Shown one piece after another: positions 16,643 through 25,574 of a stretch of 64,000 bases of DNA. Position numbers and translations under genes: made by a program. Every line of letters starts with the position of its first letter. Within the stretch, counting starts at the first letter, position 1. The DNA comes from an uncultured Rhodospirillales bacterium (GTDB taxonomy: Bacteria > Pseudomonadota > Alphaproteobacteria > Kiloniellales > Kiloniellaceae). The stretch covers positions 1 to 64,000 of the forward strand of contig CAJXUS010000015.1 of NCBI GenBank assembly GCA_913060675.1, given 5' to 3'. The notes beneath the pieces were generated by a model. It was not told the DNA's origin, did not search any database, and saw only the letters and a list, made by a program, of their open reading frames with translations.

Positions 16643-18121
16643 TTATGTCACAACTGCCACAGTTCGTTTTTGTTGATCTGGAAACAAATTTTCAAGTGCC
16701 CCGTTAAGGGTCGGATAATGAAATCTGTAGCCCAACTCAATCGCCCTGGAAGGAGAGATCTTCTGCCCCTCAAGGAAGATTCCAGACATATCTCCAAGTA
16801 TTTTTTTGAGGATAAATGCGGGAACAGATAACAAAATTGAGCGATGAAGTACTTTAGCAAGATCGCCCATAAAATTTTCGTGTCGAACGGCAGTGGGAGC
16901 CGTGGCGTTAATAACACCACCGGCCTCGGAGTTTTTGAGTATAAAATCGATCAAACCAAGCACGTCTTTTAAGTGAATCCAAGGCATCCACTGTTTTCCA
17001 TTTCCCATTATCGTTCCCACCCCGAAACGTATGGGTGCCACTAGACCTGGTAAGGCGCCACCATCGCGTCCGAGTACAATGCCCATACGTATAATGGATA
17101 CCCTTACGCCATGTTGTGCAGCCTTTTGGGCCTCACTTTCCCATTGCTGGCAAAATTCTGACATGAAGACTGGTTGCCCTTCACTGTTTTCATTGAGCAA
17201 CTTTTCTCCACCATCACCATAATATCCGACAGCGGAAGCGCTTATCAGCACCTCCGGCTTTTCTTCTAATCTGGCAATAAGGGTGATTATTGAGCGCGTT
17301 GTACCTACCCGACTACCACAGATGCGTTCTCGGCGGGCTTTATTCCAAGGAAGACCGATCACCGCCTCTCCCGCGAGATTTACAATGCGATTAATCTTAC
17401 AATCATTGGAAATTTCATCTAATTTCTCCACCACCTTCACATGATATCCAAAGGCATCTTCGACTTTGGTCTTGTCTCTAGAGAGAACAATCACGCTTTC
17501 TCCACGCGAAAGCAGATCACGGGTCAAGGCTTTACCTATAAATCCCGTTGCCCCTGTTATCAGTACGGTCTTTGGAGTTTCCTTTTCTCCCACGAAGATT
17601 GGATCTCTTACATACTCAGAGGTCTGCAATGGCCCAAGCTTGATCACAGCGTAGAGATCTCTCACGCCCCAGAAAAAGACCCCGACACCATAGAGGGTCA
17701 TTACCCATGAAAGAACGCCATAATCTGCTGGCTTAATAACGCTTGCATCCAAACTCCACCCCCACAGGATGGGTAAGAGTAAGATCAAGACAGCGCCGTA
17801 GTTCATCGCCAAAACGGTATGTAACACCCGTTCTAAGGGCGGTAGCTTTCGGGTCATGTCTTCTTCAATAAAATCCCACAAGGTAATACCTACTTCGACC
17901 ACCAATAAGATCATAGTGAATATGCCAAACAAGCCATGCCAAGTCGCCCAACCCAACATGATAAAAAGAACCGCGTAGATAAACTCTCTAGCGCTATGGA
18001 GCATTAATTCTTTTCGTGCACTGGGTTTGGAGGGAAGAGCTTCGGTTATTTCGTGGTGCCAGAAGTTATCAAATGCGCCCATTACTCCTTGGGCAACAAG
18101 TAAGCTAAGCACGAGTAGCAT
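16643..18121 (-). CDS. TIGR01777 SDR-type epimerase with N-terminal membrane domain
   Basis: A 492-residue protein. The N-terminal 170 residues contain about four transmembrane helices. The rest is an NAD(P)-binding extended SDR of the TIGR01777/YfcH family: the nucleotide loop TGATGFIGKAL near residue 190, N-L-A-G-E-A-V near 255, SASAVGYYGDGG near 285 and the characteristic DUF1731-like C-terminus. Soluble relatives are about 300 residues, so the membrane extension is notable. The start ATG lies inside the end of the DUF4166 gene (17-base overlap), giving a two-gene operon that carries a GbsR-type palindrome in its promoter region. The reaction is unknown. Confidence 0.85.
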   Translation of the reverse strand: MLLVLSLLVAQGVMGAFDNFWHHEITEALPSKPSARKELMLHSAREFIYAVLFIMLGWATWHGLFGIFTMILLVVEVGITLWDFIEEDMTRKLPPLERVLHTVLAMNYGAVLILLLPILWGWSLDASVIKPADYGVLSWVMTLYGVGVFFWGVRDLYAVIKLGPLQTSEYVRDPIFVGEKETPKTVLITGATGFIGKALTRDLLSRGESVIVLSRDKTKVEDAFGYHVKVVEKLDEISNDCKINRIVNLAGEAVIGLPWNKARRERICGSRVGTTRSIITLIARLEEKPEVLISASAVGYYGDGGEKLLNENSEGQPVFMSEFCQQWESEAQKAAQHGVRVSIIRMGIVLGRDGGALPGLVAPIRFGVGTIMGNGKQWMPWIHLKDVLGLIDFILKNSEAGGVINATAPTAVRHENFMGDLAKVLHRSILLSVPAFILKKILGDMSGIFLEGQKISPSRAIELGYRFHYPTLNGALENLFPDQQKRTVAVVT

Positions 18122-18833
18122 TTTTCATCTCCTCTTCTTTAAAATAACCATCTTGAAAGGCAAGTTGACCGAACAGGGGATGGCAGACCTCTAACATAAA
18201 TTGAAACCAGTTCTCTCCAATATCCCGGTGCGTGACATGCAAGGTACCAGGACTAAGAAACCGCGGCAGAGCAATACGCTTGCCAAACATTTGCAGATAA
18301 AAACTTGTAGAAATGAAATGAAGCGCACCGCCTTCTTCTGTCAGCTTAAGCTTCATGCCAAAGTGCTTTCCAAAACACTCCAGTAGCCCTTCCTTTTTGC
18401 TGACCAATTTTGTGGTTTTCGCGACTTGTATTTTGTCTGGCGCAAAAGAATAGCAACGTGCCCATACAACTCCGCCTTCACGCTCAGGATCGTCATAAGT
18501 GATCACATCACACGGTACATTTTCTCCTCTGGACCAGGCCATTGGCGTCCCGATCAAACGGCCCATCTGGGCCATGATTAACCCAAGGATTGTGGCCTCA
18601 ACCTTGTCCATTTTTCCGCGGTAGATATGTGTACCACCTAGTTTGGCATCACGACCAAAGCGCTTTCGAATGGCTGGTCGTAACCGCAACCATGCGGCAT
18701 CACCGAGTAAGGCTCGAATGTGTAAGGGGTCATCATCCTCATCGTTAGGTTTAAAACGAACGAGAGGGCAGGATGCTAAAAATACGGCCGGAGTAACAGG
18801 AGAAGGCTTTTTATGCTGAACGACATTTTGCAT
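18105..18833 (-). CDS. DUF4166 domain protein
   Basis: A 242-residue protein whose C-terminal 180 residues match the DUF4166 family as I remember it (L-L-G-D-A-A-W-L-R-L near 45, a V-x-W-A-R-C-Y-S-F strand near 125 and the P-R-F-L-S-P-G stretch). No catalytic motif is apparent. DUF4166 proteins are frequently neighbours or fusion partners of NAD-binding epimerase-like proteins, and here the gene overlaps a TIGR01777 epimerase gene. The start ATG at 18833 has AAGGAA six bases upstream. A palindrome TTTCTGT-N4-ACAGAAA lies 23 bases before the start, shared with the adjacent regulator gene. Confidence 0.8.
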   Translation of the reverse strand: MQNVVQHKKPSPVTPAVFLASCPLVRFKPNDEDDDPLHIRALLGDAAWLRLRPAIRKRFGRDAKLGGTHIYRGKMDKVEATILGLIMAQMGRLIGTPMAWSRGENVPCDVITYDDPEREGGVVWARCYSFAPDKIQVAKTTKLVSKKEGLLECFGKHFGMKLKLTEEGGALHFISTSFYLQMFGKRIALPRFLSPGTLHVTHRDIGENWFQFMLEVCHPLFGQLAFQDGYFKEEEMKNATRA

Positions 18834-18845
18834 CTTTCTTCCTTA

Positions 18846-18873
18846 ATTTCTGTAATTTCTGTCTAAACAGAAA
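18846..18873. promoter_or_regulatory. Putative GbsR/MarR operator before the DUF4166-epimerase operon
   Basis: A perfect inverted repeat TTTCTGT (18856-18862), CTAA, ACAGAAA (18867-18873), with an extra direct half-site ATTTCTGTA at 18846-18854. The same palindrome is found before the regulator gene at 19455-19474. Confidence 0.75.
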
Positions 18874-18884
18874 CTACCTCCCAC

Positions 18885-18912
18885 AAAAAAGGCGAACACT
18901 CTGCCCGCCTTT
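18885..18912 (-). terminator. Rho-independent terminator after the GbsR-type gene
   Basis: On the minus strand, AAGGCG and CGCCTT arms are followed by a run of T. It lies immediately after the regulator stop and before the DUF4166 promoter, so the two transcripts are separate. Confidence 0.8.
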
Positions 18913-18915
18913 AGA

Positions 18916-19440
18916 TTATTTACCGACGAATTTTGCGACCTTTGCACCAAGCATCATGATTTTTATCAAGGTCTTTGTCGGCAATCGGCTTATCTGTTCA
19001 TACCAGGTCGTTAGGTTCGTAATAAAATCAAGCATGTCTTGCATGCGTTTCAAACTTTCCGCTGGTATGTCACTTTCTTCTGAACCATCAAGCACACATT
19101 TACGCAAAGTAGAGAGTGTCGGGGCAATCTCACGCTGCTTTCGCGCATTGGCTATAGTTAGCAACATTTCCCACAAATCATGGGTTGCTTCGAAGTGATC
19201 TCTCCGGTCTCCAAGAACGTGGTGGAGATGGATAAGCTCCCATCCCTGCAATTCTTTCAAACTTGTACTGACGTTGGATCTAGCAATGTTCAGGGTTTCG
19301 GAAATTTCTTCTGCATGCAATGGTTTTGCAGCTAAATACAACAGAGCATGAATCTGGGACACAGACCGGTTTACCCCCCAGCGAGAACCCATTTCTCCCC
19401 AATGTAAGACGTATCGTTCCATGGCAGGTGTAAGTTTCAT
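18916..19440 (-). CDS. GbsR/MarR-family transcriptional regulator
   Basis: A 174-residue regulator of the GbsR branch of MarR. The winged helix spans about residues 25-95 (GSRWGVNRSVSQIHALLYL is the GbsR-type lead-in; the recognition helix region is IARSNVSTSLKELQGW). The C-terminal 80 residues are helical, typical of dimerisation. GbsR proteins repress glycine-betaine genes in Bacillus, but there are no such genes nearby. The likely targets are its own gene and the DUF4166-epimerase operon, since both carry the same TTTCTGT-N4-ACAGAAA palindrome just before the start codon. Confidence 0.87.
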   Translation of the reverse strand: MKLTPAMERYVLHWGEMGSRWGVNRSVSQIHALLYLAAKPLHAEEISETLNIARSNVSTSLKELQGWELIHLHHVLGDRRDHFEATHDLWEMLLTIANARKQREIAPTLSTLRKCVLDGSEESDIPAESLKRMQDMLDFITNLTTWYEQISRLPTKTLIKIMMLGAKVAKFVGK

Positions 19441-19454
19441 AATTCATTTCCGAA

Positions 19455-19474
19455 ATTTCTGTCATTACAGAAAT
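19455..19474. promoter_or_regulatory. Putative autoregulatory GbsR/MarR operator
   Basis: A perfect 8-4-8 palindrome ATTTCTGT-CATT-ACAGAAAT, 14 bases upstream of the regulator ATG. It is identical in both arms to the site before the DUF4166 gene over the TTTCTGT/ACAGAAA core. Confidence 0.75.
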
Positions 19475-19524
19475 AGGTGAAATAGAAAGAAAAGTCAAGT
19501 TATGTGTTTTGCTCCTTTAAACAT

Positions 19525-19557
19525 AAAAAAAGGGCCGGAGGAATAATCCTCCGCCCC
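19525..19557 (-). terminator. Rho-independent terminator after glpV
   Basis: On the minus strand, GGGCGGAGGA and TCCTCCGGCCC arms (one bulge) close on a short ATTA-type loop and are followed by seven T residues. It ends the glycerol operon. Confidence 0.9.
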
Positions 19558-19599
19558 TCTACCTCACCCCTTACTTAAAGGGAAAAGCTTAGTAATCGA

Positions 19600-21309
19600 T
19601 TAGTTCCAGCTGGCAACCAGCTCGTCATAATCAACTGTAACGCCTTGTGGTTTTTCGTTAGCCAATTTGGCTTTCGGAGAACCAGGTTGGTTCAGCCAGT
19701 AGCTGGCTTCTTTCTCTTCGTTCAACTTAGGACCACATGCCCCCTGAACGCCTGCGCGTTCTAGACGACCCATGACTTTATCCTGAGCAGCTGCGAGTGA
19801 ATCCATAGCTTCTTGAGGTGTTTTAGCACCAGAGCTCGCATCACCAATATTCTGCCACCAAAGCTGAGCCAGCTTTGGATAATCAGGAACGTTGATACCT
19901 GTTGGAGTCCACTGTAGACGTGCTGGTGAACGATAGAATTCGATCAAACCACCAAGTTTAGGAGCACGTTCTGTGAAGGAAGCGTGCTGAATGTCACTTT
20001 CGCGTACGAAAGTTAGACCAACGTGACTTTTCTTCAGAGAAACAGTTTTAGCAACAGTGAACTGAGCATAGAGCCAAGCAGCTTTACGACGATCAACTGG
20101 TGTGGATTTCATAAGAGTCCATGAACCAGCATCCTGATAACCAAGCTTCTGACCTTCTTCCCAATAAGGACCGTGTGGGGAAGGTGCCATACGCCATTTA
20201 GGTGAACCATCTTCGTTCACAACAGGAAGGCCTTCTTTGACCATGTCAGCTGTAAAGGCTGTGTACCAGAAAATCTGTTGAGCAATTGCGCCCTGTGCAG
20301 GAACTGGACCAGCTTCACCAAAAGTCATCCCTGGTGCTGATGGAGGAGCATAGGCTTTCAACCAATCAACATACTTGGATACGGAGTAAACAGCAGCTGG
20401 ACCGTTTGTCGCGCCACCACGGGAAACAGAAGACCCGACTGGGCTACAGCCTTCCATACGAATGCCCCATTCATCAACCGGGATACCGTTTGGAATGTGT
20501 TTGTCGCCGGCACCAGCCATGGAGAGCCAAGCATCAGTAAAACGCCAGCCAAGTGATGGATCTTTTTTACCATAATCCATGTGACCGTATACAGGCTTAC
20601 CGTCGATTTCTTTCACGTCATTTGTGAAGAAATCAGCAATATCTTCATAGGCAGACCAGTTTACTGGAACACCAAGATCGTAGCCGTATTTAGCTTTAAA
20701 TTTAGCTTTGATATCAGGATCGGAGAACCAATCATAACGGAACCAATAAAGGTTTGCGAACTGTTGGTCAGGAAGCTGATAGAGCTTGCCGTCTGGGCCA
20801 GTTGTAAACGATGTACCGATGAAATCGCCAATGTCGAGATCAGGGTTACTTACGTCAGCACCTTCACCAGCAATCCAATCCGTAAGAGGAACAACCTGCT
20901 GATAACGGTAGTGCGTACCAATCAGATCAGAATCGTTGATGTAAGCATCATAGATGTTTTTGCCGGACTGCATTTGAGTCTGCAGTTTTTCAACAACATC
21001 GCCCTCACCGATCAGGTCATGATTAACCTTGATACCAGTGATTTCATAGAATGCTTTGGCAAGAGTCTTTGATTCGTACTCATGCGTTGTAATGGTTTCG
21101 GAAACCACATTGATTTCCATGCCTTTGAAAGGCTCAGCAGCTTTTGCAAACCACTCCATTTCGCTCATCTGTTCAGCTTTAGACAGTGTCGAAGGCTGAA
21201 ATTCATTGTCGACCCAGGTTTTTGCAGCAGCGGAATCCGCTTGAGCTGCTCCAGCTGAGAGGACTAAAGCAACGGCTGTAAGCGCGCCACCAAGATAACG
21301 GGACTTCAT
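19600..21309 (-). CDS. glpV: Glycerol ABC transporter substrate-binding protein
   Basis: A 569-residue periplasmic solute-binding protein with a clear signal peptide (MKSRYLGGALTAVALVLSAG, cleavage after AQA-D). It is the large, family-1-type binding protein that in Rhizobium leguminosarum is GlpV, the glycerol-binding component of GlpSTPQV. Aromatic-rich segments (LYWFRYDWF, W-x-M-A-P-S-P-H-G-P-Y) are typical of sugar/polyol binders. The ribosome site GGGAGA is seven bases upstream. It closes a minus-strand operon after the permeases and the DUF2160 protein. The ligand assignment rests mainly on the glpD/glpR context and the operon's match to the Rhizobium system. Confidence 0.88.
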   Translation of the reverse strand: MKSRYLGGALTAVALVLSAGAAQADSAAAKTWVDNEFQPSTLSKAEQMSEMEWFAKAAEPFKGMEINVVSETITTHEYESKTLAKAFYEITGIKVNHDLIGEGDVVEKLQTQMQSGKNIYDAYINDSDLIGTHYRYQQVVPLTDWIAGEGADVSNPDLDIGDFIGTSFTTGPDGKLYQLPDQQFANLYWFRYDWFSDPDIKAKFKAKYGYDLGVPVNWSAYEDIADFFTNDVKEIDGKPVYGHMDYGKKDPSLGWRFTDAWLSMAGAGDKHIPNGIPVDEWGIRMEGCSPVGSSVSRGGATNGPAAVYSVSKYVDWLKAYAPPSAPGMTFGEAGPVPAQGAIAQQIFWYTAFTADMVKEGLPVVNEDGSPKWRMAPSPHGPYWEEGQKLGYQDAGSWTLMKSTPVDRRKAAWLYAQFTVAKTVSLKKSHVGLTFVRESDIQHASFTERAPKLGGLIEFYRSPARLQWTPTGINVPDYPKLAQLWWQNIGDASSGAKTPQEAMDSLAAAQDKVMGRLERAGVQGACGPKLNEEKEASYWLNQPGSPKAKLANEKPQGVTVDYDELVASWN

Positions 21310-21384
21310 TATTATATCTCCCTGTTTATTTAATCAGTATACGAGAAGGTTCTTCTCGCTACCCCACACATTGCCCTCTAAGCC

Positions 21385-21663
21385 TCACACCCACCGAAAA
21401 ACGATGAATGCATAGGCAGCACTTACGACGAGGGCCCACCAGAGCTGGATATCCAAAAAGAAAAGCCAGCCTAGGTGAATAAAAGCGCTACCAAGCAAAG
21501 TAATGAACAGTCGATCCCCGCGTGTGGTTGGAATATGAAGAATTCCAACCCGTTCTCTTTCCGGAAATTTGATTGCCAATACTGTCATCACAACAAGTGT
21601 TGTTGCGATAATGAGAAAGAAAGTCGCCGTTGGCCAAGTCCAGGCCATCCAGTTCAATTCCAT
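21385..21663 (-). CDS. DUF2160 small membrane protein
   Basis: A 92-residue protein with about three transmembrane helices (residues 10-28, 48-66 and 72-90). DUF2160 proteins are found almost only inside this glycerol/polyol ABC operon, between the second permease and the binding protein, exactly as here (12 bases after glpQ). The role is unknown; an accessory membrane subunit is plausible. Confidence 0.85.
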   Translation of the reverse strand: MELNWMAWTWPTATFFLIIATTLVVMTVLAIKFPERERVGILHIPTTRGDRLFITLLGSAFIHLGWLFFLDIQLWWALVVSAAYAFIVFRWV

Positions 21664-21675
21664 GATACGGACTCC

Positions 21676-22473
21676 TTATACCCGGCCGAGGGCAAAGCCC
21701 TTGGCGATGTAGTTACGAACAAAATAAATCACCAGTATTCCTGGGATAATGGTCAAGATCCCTGCAGCAGCCAACACACCCCAATCAAGACCAGAGGCCG
21801 AAACTGTTCGGGTCATCGTTGCACTGATGGACTTTGCATCGACTGATGTCAGGGTTCTTGCAAGCAAGAGCTCGACCCAAGAAAACATAAAGCAGAAGAA
21901 CGCTGCGACACCGATCCCAGAGGAAATCATGGGTGTAAATATCCGGGTGAAGAAACGCGGAAAGGAATAGCCATCAATATAGGCCGTTTCATCAATCTCA
22001 CGTGGCACGCCGGACATAAAGCCTTCGAGGATCCATACCGCCAACGGAATGTTAAACAGACAGTGCGCCAGTGCCACAGCTATATGGGTATCAAACAGAC
22101 CTACAGAAGAATAGAGCTGAAAAAACGGTAGAGCAAAGACAGCGGGCGGAGCCATACGGTTGGTAAGCAGCCAGAAAAACAGATGTTTGTCGCCCATAAA
22201 GTTATAGCGCGAGAAAGCATAGGCTGCGGGTAATGCCACCAATAGGGTGATGATGGTGTTTAACACCACATAGATGGTGGAGTTGATGTACCCATTATAC
22301 CAACTTGGATCTGTAAAGATGACAATGTAATTGGCAAATGTCAGATCCTGTGGCCACAAACTGAACGTGCTTAGAATTTCTTCGTTTGTCTTCAAAGACA
22401 TGTTTAAGAGCCAATAAATCGGCAACAACAAGAAGACAATGTAAAGAACGGTGACGAGAGCTTTAGTTTTCAT
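21676..22473 (-). CDS. glpQ: Glycerol ABC transporter permease GlpQ
   Basis: A 265-residue inner-membrane permease of the MalG/CUT1 type with six transmembrane helices. The EAA loop that contacts the ATPase is visible as EIDETAYIDGYSFPRFFTRIF-like sequence near residues 180-200. It pairs with the permease encoded three bases upstream to form the translocation pore. The name follows the Rhizobium GlpSTPQV system; this GlpQ is unrelated to the E. coli glycerophosphodiester phosphodiesterase of the same name. Confidence 0.88.
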   Translation of the reverse strand: MKTKALVTVLYIVFLLLPIYWLLNMSLKTNEEILSTFSLWPQDLTFANYIVIFTDPSWYNGYINSTIYVVLNTIITLLVALPAAYAFSRYNFMGDKHLFFWLLTNRMAPPAVFALPFFQLYSSVGLFDTHIAVALAHCLFNIPLAVWILEGFMSGVPREIDETAYIDGYSFPRFFTRIFTPMISSGIGVAAFFCFMFSWVELLLARTLTSVDAKSISATMTRTVSASGLDWGVLAAAGILTIIPGILVIYFVRNYIAKGFALGRV

Positions 22474-22476
22474 AAC

Positions 22477-23346
22477 TTAGTTCTCCGCTCTGTCTAGATA
22501 GCTCATAACTGTAAAGAAAACCCAGCTGAAGAGCAGAATAATAAGGAAGTAGATCAAGGACATTGCCGCAGCTGGACCAAGATCAAACTGACCGATCGCC
22601 ATCTGTACCAAATCAATCGAAAGGAACGTGGTGTCATTACCTGGACCACCACCGGTCACCACAAATGGTTCGGTATAGATCATGAAGCTGTCCATAAATC
22701 TCAGTAGAACTGCAATGAGAAGGACCCGGTTCATTTTTGGTAACTGGATATAGCGGAAAGTTGCCCATTTGCTGGCGCCGTCAATTCTTGCGGCCTGATA
22801 GTAAGCATCAGGAATTGACTGAAGACCTGCGTAACAAAGCAAGACCACAAGCGAAGTCCAGTGCCATACATCCATAACAACAAGGGTTACCCAAGCATCA
22901 ATAGTATTTTGAGTGTAATTGTAATCAATACCAAGACTATCGAGTGTCGCCCCTAATAAACCAATATCAATACGGCCAAAGATTTGCCAAATTGTACCAA
23001 CCACATTCCATGGAATGAGCAGAGGCAAGGCCATAAGGATCAAACAGAAAGGAACCCAAAACCCTTTGCGTGGCATTGCCAGCGCAATACCAATACCAAG
23101 CGGTATCTCTATTGATAGAATGATGAAAGAAAACAGGAACTGGCGCCCCATGGCTCCATGAAACCGCTCAGATCGCAGAATATCCCTAAACCACTCAAGG
23201 CCTGCCCAGTAAAACTCATTATTACCAAACGTGTCTTGAAAGGCATAGTTCACAACTGTCATCAAAGGGATAACAGCAGAGAACGCAACGATCAAAACTA
23301 CGGGCATTACGAGCCACCAGGCACGGTTGTCAGACCATTTATTCAT
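22477..23346 (-). CDS. glpP: Glycerol ABC transporter permease GlpP
   Basis: A 289-residue inner-membrane permease of the MalF/UgpA type with six predicted helices. The EAA-like loop is near residues 185-200 (DAYYQAARIDGASKWATF). A family-typical V-V-T-G-G-G-P-G-N segment follows near 240. It sits between glpT and glpQ with only 2-3 bases on either side, so the genes are co-translated. Substrate specificity is inferred from the operon. Confidence 0.88.
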   Translation of the reverse strand: MNKWSDNRAWWLVMPVVLIVAFSAVIPLMTVVNYAFQDTFGNNEFYWAGLEWFRDILRSERFHGAMGRQFLFSFIILSIEIPLGIGIALAMPRKGFWVPFCLILMALPLLIPWNVVGTIWQIFGRIDIGLLGATLDSLGIDYNYTQNTIDAWVTLVVMDVWHWTSLVVLLCYAGLQSIPDAYYQAARIDGASKWATFRYIQLPKMNRVLLIAVLLRFMDSFMIYTEPFVVTGGGPGNDTTFLSIDLVQMAIGQFDLGPAAAMSLIYFLIILLFSWVFFTVMSYLDRAEN

Positions 23347-23348
23347 GA

Positions 23349-24428
23349 TCAGGCCTCCTCTACCAAATGACTGTTGGCATATAAATTCACATGCGTAGGA
23401 TCCACGATAAGCCGAGCCCCATCTGTAGGGACTTCCTGATCTTCTCCGACCATGACTTTGAACTCGTGATCTTCTAAGCGAACACTCGCCACTCTGAAGC
23501 GGCCAAGATCTTCCACTTTTTGGATCGACACAGCAGGTCCATCACCATCGCGCGAAAGCGATAGGAATTCGGGACGAATGCCAACCTCCAAAGAAGCACC
23601 CTCTGGCACTTTAGAGAAACCTTGCTCCATAGAGAAAGCGTGTCCTGCAACCATGGCTTTATCGCCATCGATATGACAAGGCACCACGTTCATGCCAGGA
23701 GAGCCGATGAAATAGCCCACAAAAGTATGCTTTGGACGCTCAAACAACTCTTCAGGTGTGCCCATCTGGACCACTGCACCGTCATACATAACCACGACTT
23801 TATCAGCAAAGGTCAGTGCCTCAGTTTGATCGTGTGTTACGTACACCATGGTGTAGTTAAAGCGCTTGTGGAGATGTTTAAGCTGAGAACGCAATTGCCA
23901 TTTAAGATGTGGATCAATCACCGTTAGAGGTTCATCAAACAGGATCGCGGACACATCAGCGCGGACCAGACCGCGGCCAAGAGATATTTTCTGTTTGGCA
24001 TCTGCGGTAAGACCACTGGCTTTATTCTTGAGGCTATCGCCGAGTTCAAGTAGCTCAGCAATCTCACGAACACGTCCGTCAACTTCACTTGCACCAACGC
24101 CACGATTACGGAGCGGGAAGGCCAAATTGTCGTATACAGACATGGTGTCATAGACGACAGGAAATTGGAAAACCTGAGCAATATTTCGGTCTTCAGTCGC
24201 TTTTTTGGTAACAGCATTACCGTCAAATAGAATTTCGCCGTGTGTTGGGATCAACAAACCTGAAATAATGTTCAAAAGTGTGGTTTTGCCACAGCCAGAA
24301 GGCCCGAGGAGCGCATAGGCTCCACCATCTTCCCACACATGATTAAGCTCTTTAAGAGCAAAATCTTGAGCTTCTTGAACCTGAGGCATATATGAATGCG
24401 CAAGTCCATTGAGTTCAATTTTAGCCAT
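23349..24428 (-). CDS. glpT: Glycerol ABC transporter ATP-binding protein GlpT
   Basis: A 359-residue ABC ATPase. It has Walker A GPSGCGKTT near residue 54 and Walker B ILFDEPL near 155, with an ABC signature that is degenerate (SGLTADAKQKISLGRG, where LSGGQ is expected). The C-terminal TOBE-like domain is typical of CUT1 ATPases. The start ATG at 24428 overlaps the glpS stop by one base (TAATG); an in-frame upstream ATG at 24455 is less likely. The transporter uses two non-identical ATPases, and this one, with its changed signature, may be the less active half. The name follows the Rhizobium system and is unrelated to the E. coli GlpT antiporter. Confidence 0.87.
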   Translation of the reverse strand: MAKIELNGLAHSYMPQVQEAQDFALKELNHVWEDGGAYALLGPSGCGKTTLLNIISGLLIPTHGEILFDGNAVTKKATEDRNIAQVFQFPVVYDTMSVYDNLAFPLRNRGVGASEVDGRVREIAELLELGDSLKNKASGLTADAKQKISLGRGLVRADVSAILFDEPLTVIDPHLKWQLRSQLKHLHKRFNYTMVYVTHDQTEALTFADKVVVMYDGAVVQMGTPEELFERPKHTFVGYFIGSPGMNVVPCHIDGDKAMVAGHAFSMEQGFSKVPEGASLEVGIRPEFLSLSRDGDGPAVSIQKVEDLGRFRVASVRLEDHEFKVMVGEDQEVPTDGARLIVDPTHVNLYANSHLVEEA

Positions 24429-25522
24429 TAGCCTTGCTCCCCAACTGATGACCAAGGGCCCGCCAGAAGCTTGCCGGAGGTATCAAAAACGAAGCACTTG
24501 GATGGCTCCAGATAAACATCAATGGTGCTATCGATATCAACATCCCGAACACCATGCGTCAGGCTCACCCAGCGCTGACCAGAAAAATCAACGTGGACAA
24601 AGCTTTCTGACCCTGTAATTTCAGTTACTGCAACGCGGGTACTGAAAGGAATCATATTGTCACTATGCTTGTGCAGGTACAGGTGATTTGGGCGGAAGCC
24701 CAAGGTGTAATCACCGTCTGATACCGCAGAGAGCACACCTGATGCGGGTGCAGACAATTTCTCTCCATGGCTAACCACACCATCACGTATAGATACAGGC
24801 AGAGTATTCATCGGCGGATCAGAGAACACATCAGCCGTCAGAAGATCGCCAGGATTACGATAGATATCCAATGTTGATCCAAACTGCGTTACGCGTCCTT
24901 CATTCAGAGTTGCGGTATTTCCACCAAGAAGCAGCGCTTCGGTTGGTTCCGTAGTTGCGTAAACAAACACAGCACCAGATTCTGCAAATACACGCGGTAG
25001 TTCTTCGCGTAGTTCTTCACGTAATTTGTAGTCCAGGTTGGCGAGAGGCTCATCAAGGAGAACGAGGTCCGCCCCTTTTACCAATGCACGCGCCAAAGCT
25101 GTACGTTGCTGCTGACCACCGGATAGCTCCAGAGGTGTTCGATCAAGCATAGGCTCAAGCTTCATCATTGCAGCGGCTTCACGGACCTTGCGATCTATTT
25201 CAGCAGCAGGCGTACGCGCTATGCGCAATGGAGAAGCAATGTTCTCGTACACTGTCAAAGCTGGATAGTTGATAAATTGCTGATAGACCATTGCAACACT
25301 ACGATCCTGTACTCGGACCCCTGTTACATCCTGACCATCAAACAAGACACGGCCTTTGGTCGGCTTGTCCAAGCCTGCCATCAGTCGCATCAAACTGGTT
25401 TTGCCTGCGAGTGTCGGTCCTAAAAGAGTGTTGAGAGTACCCCGCTCTAAGCTAAGATTAGCTTCAGCGATATGGACCTCATCTCCGACCGTTCTCCAGA
25501 CATTTTCAAGAGTTAACGTCAT
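24428..25522 (-). CDS. glpS: Glycerol ABC transporter ATP-binding protein GlpS
   Basis: A 364-residue ABC ATPase, the first of two in the operon. It keeps a full signature ([16 protein letters not shown]) and Walker B (VLLDEPLANLD). The Walker A loop is altered: GPTLAGKTS instead of GPSGCGKST, as in GlpS-like proteins. After Walker B the switch region reads YATTEPTEAL where YVTHDQTEAL is usual, so the H-loop histidine is Thr. GlpT keeps that histidine, so the two ATPases have complementary degenerate sites. The gene starts 53 bases after glpD. Confidence 0.87.
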   Translation of the reverse strand: MTLTLENVWRTVGDEVHIAEANLSLERGTLNTLLGPTLAGKTSLMRLMAGLDKPTKGRVLFDGQDVTGVRVQDRSVAMVYQQFINYPALTVYENIASPLRIARTPAAEIDRKVREAAAMMKLEPMLDRTPLELSGGQQQRTALARALVKGADLVLLDEPLANLDYKLREELREELPRVFAESGAVFVYATTEPTEALLLGGNTATLNEGRVTQFGSTLDIYRNPGDLLTADVFSDPPMNTLPVSIRDGVVSHGEKLSAPASGVLSAVSDGDYTLGFRPNHLYLHKHSDNMIPFSTRVAVTEITGSESFVHVDFSGQRWVSLTHGVRDVDIDSTIDVYLEPSKCFVFDTSGKLLAGPWSSVGEQG

Positions 25523-25574
25523 TCAAACCCCACACGAATTCAACTTTTGTTGATTCTGCTTATTAATTTTTTAT

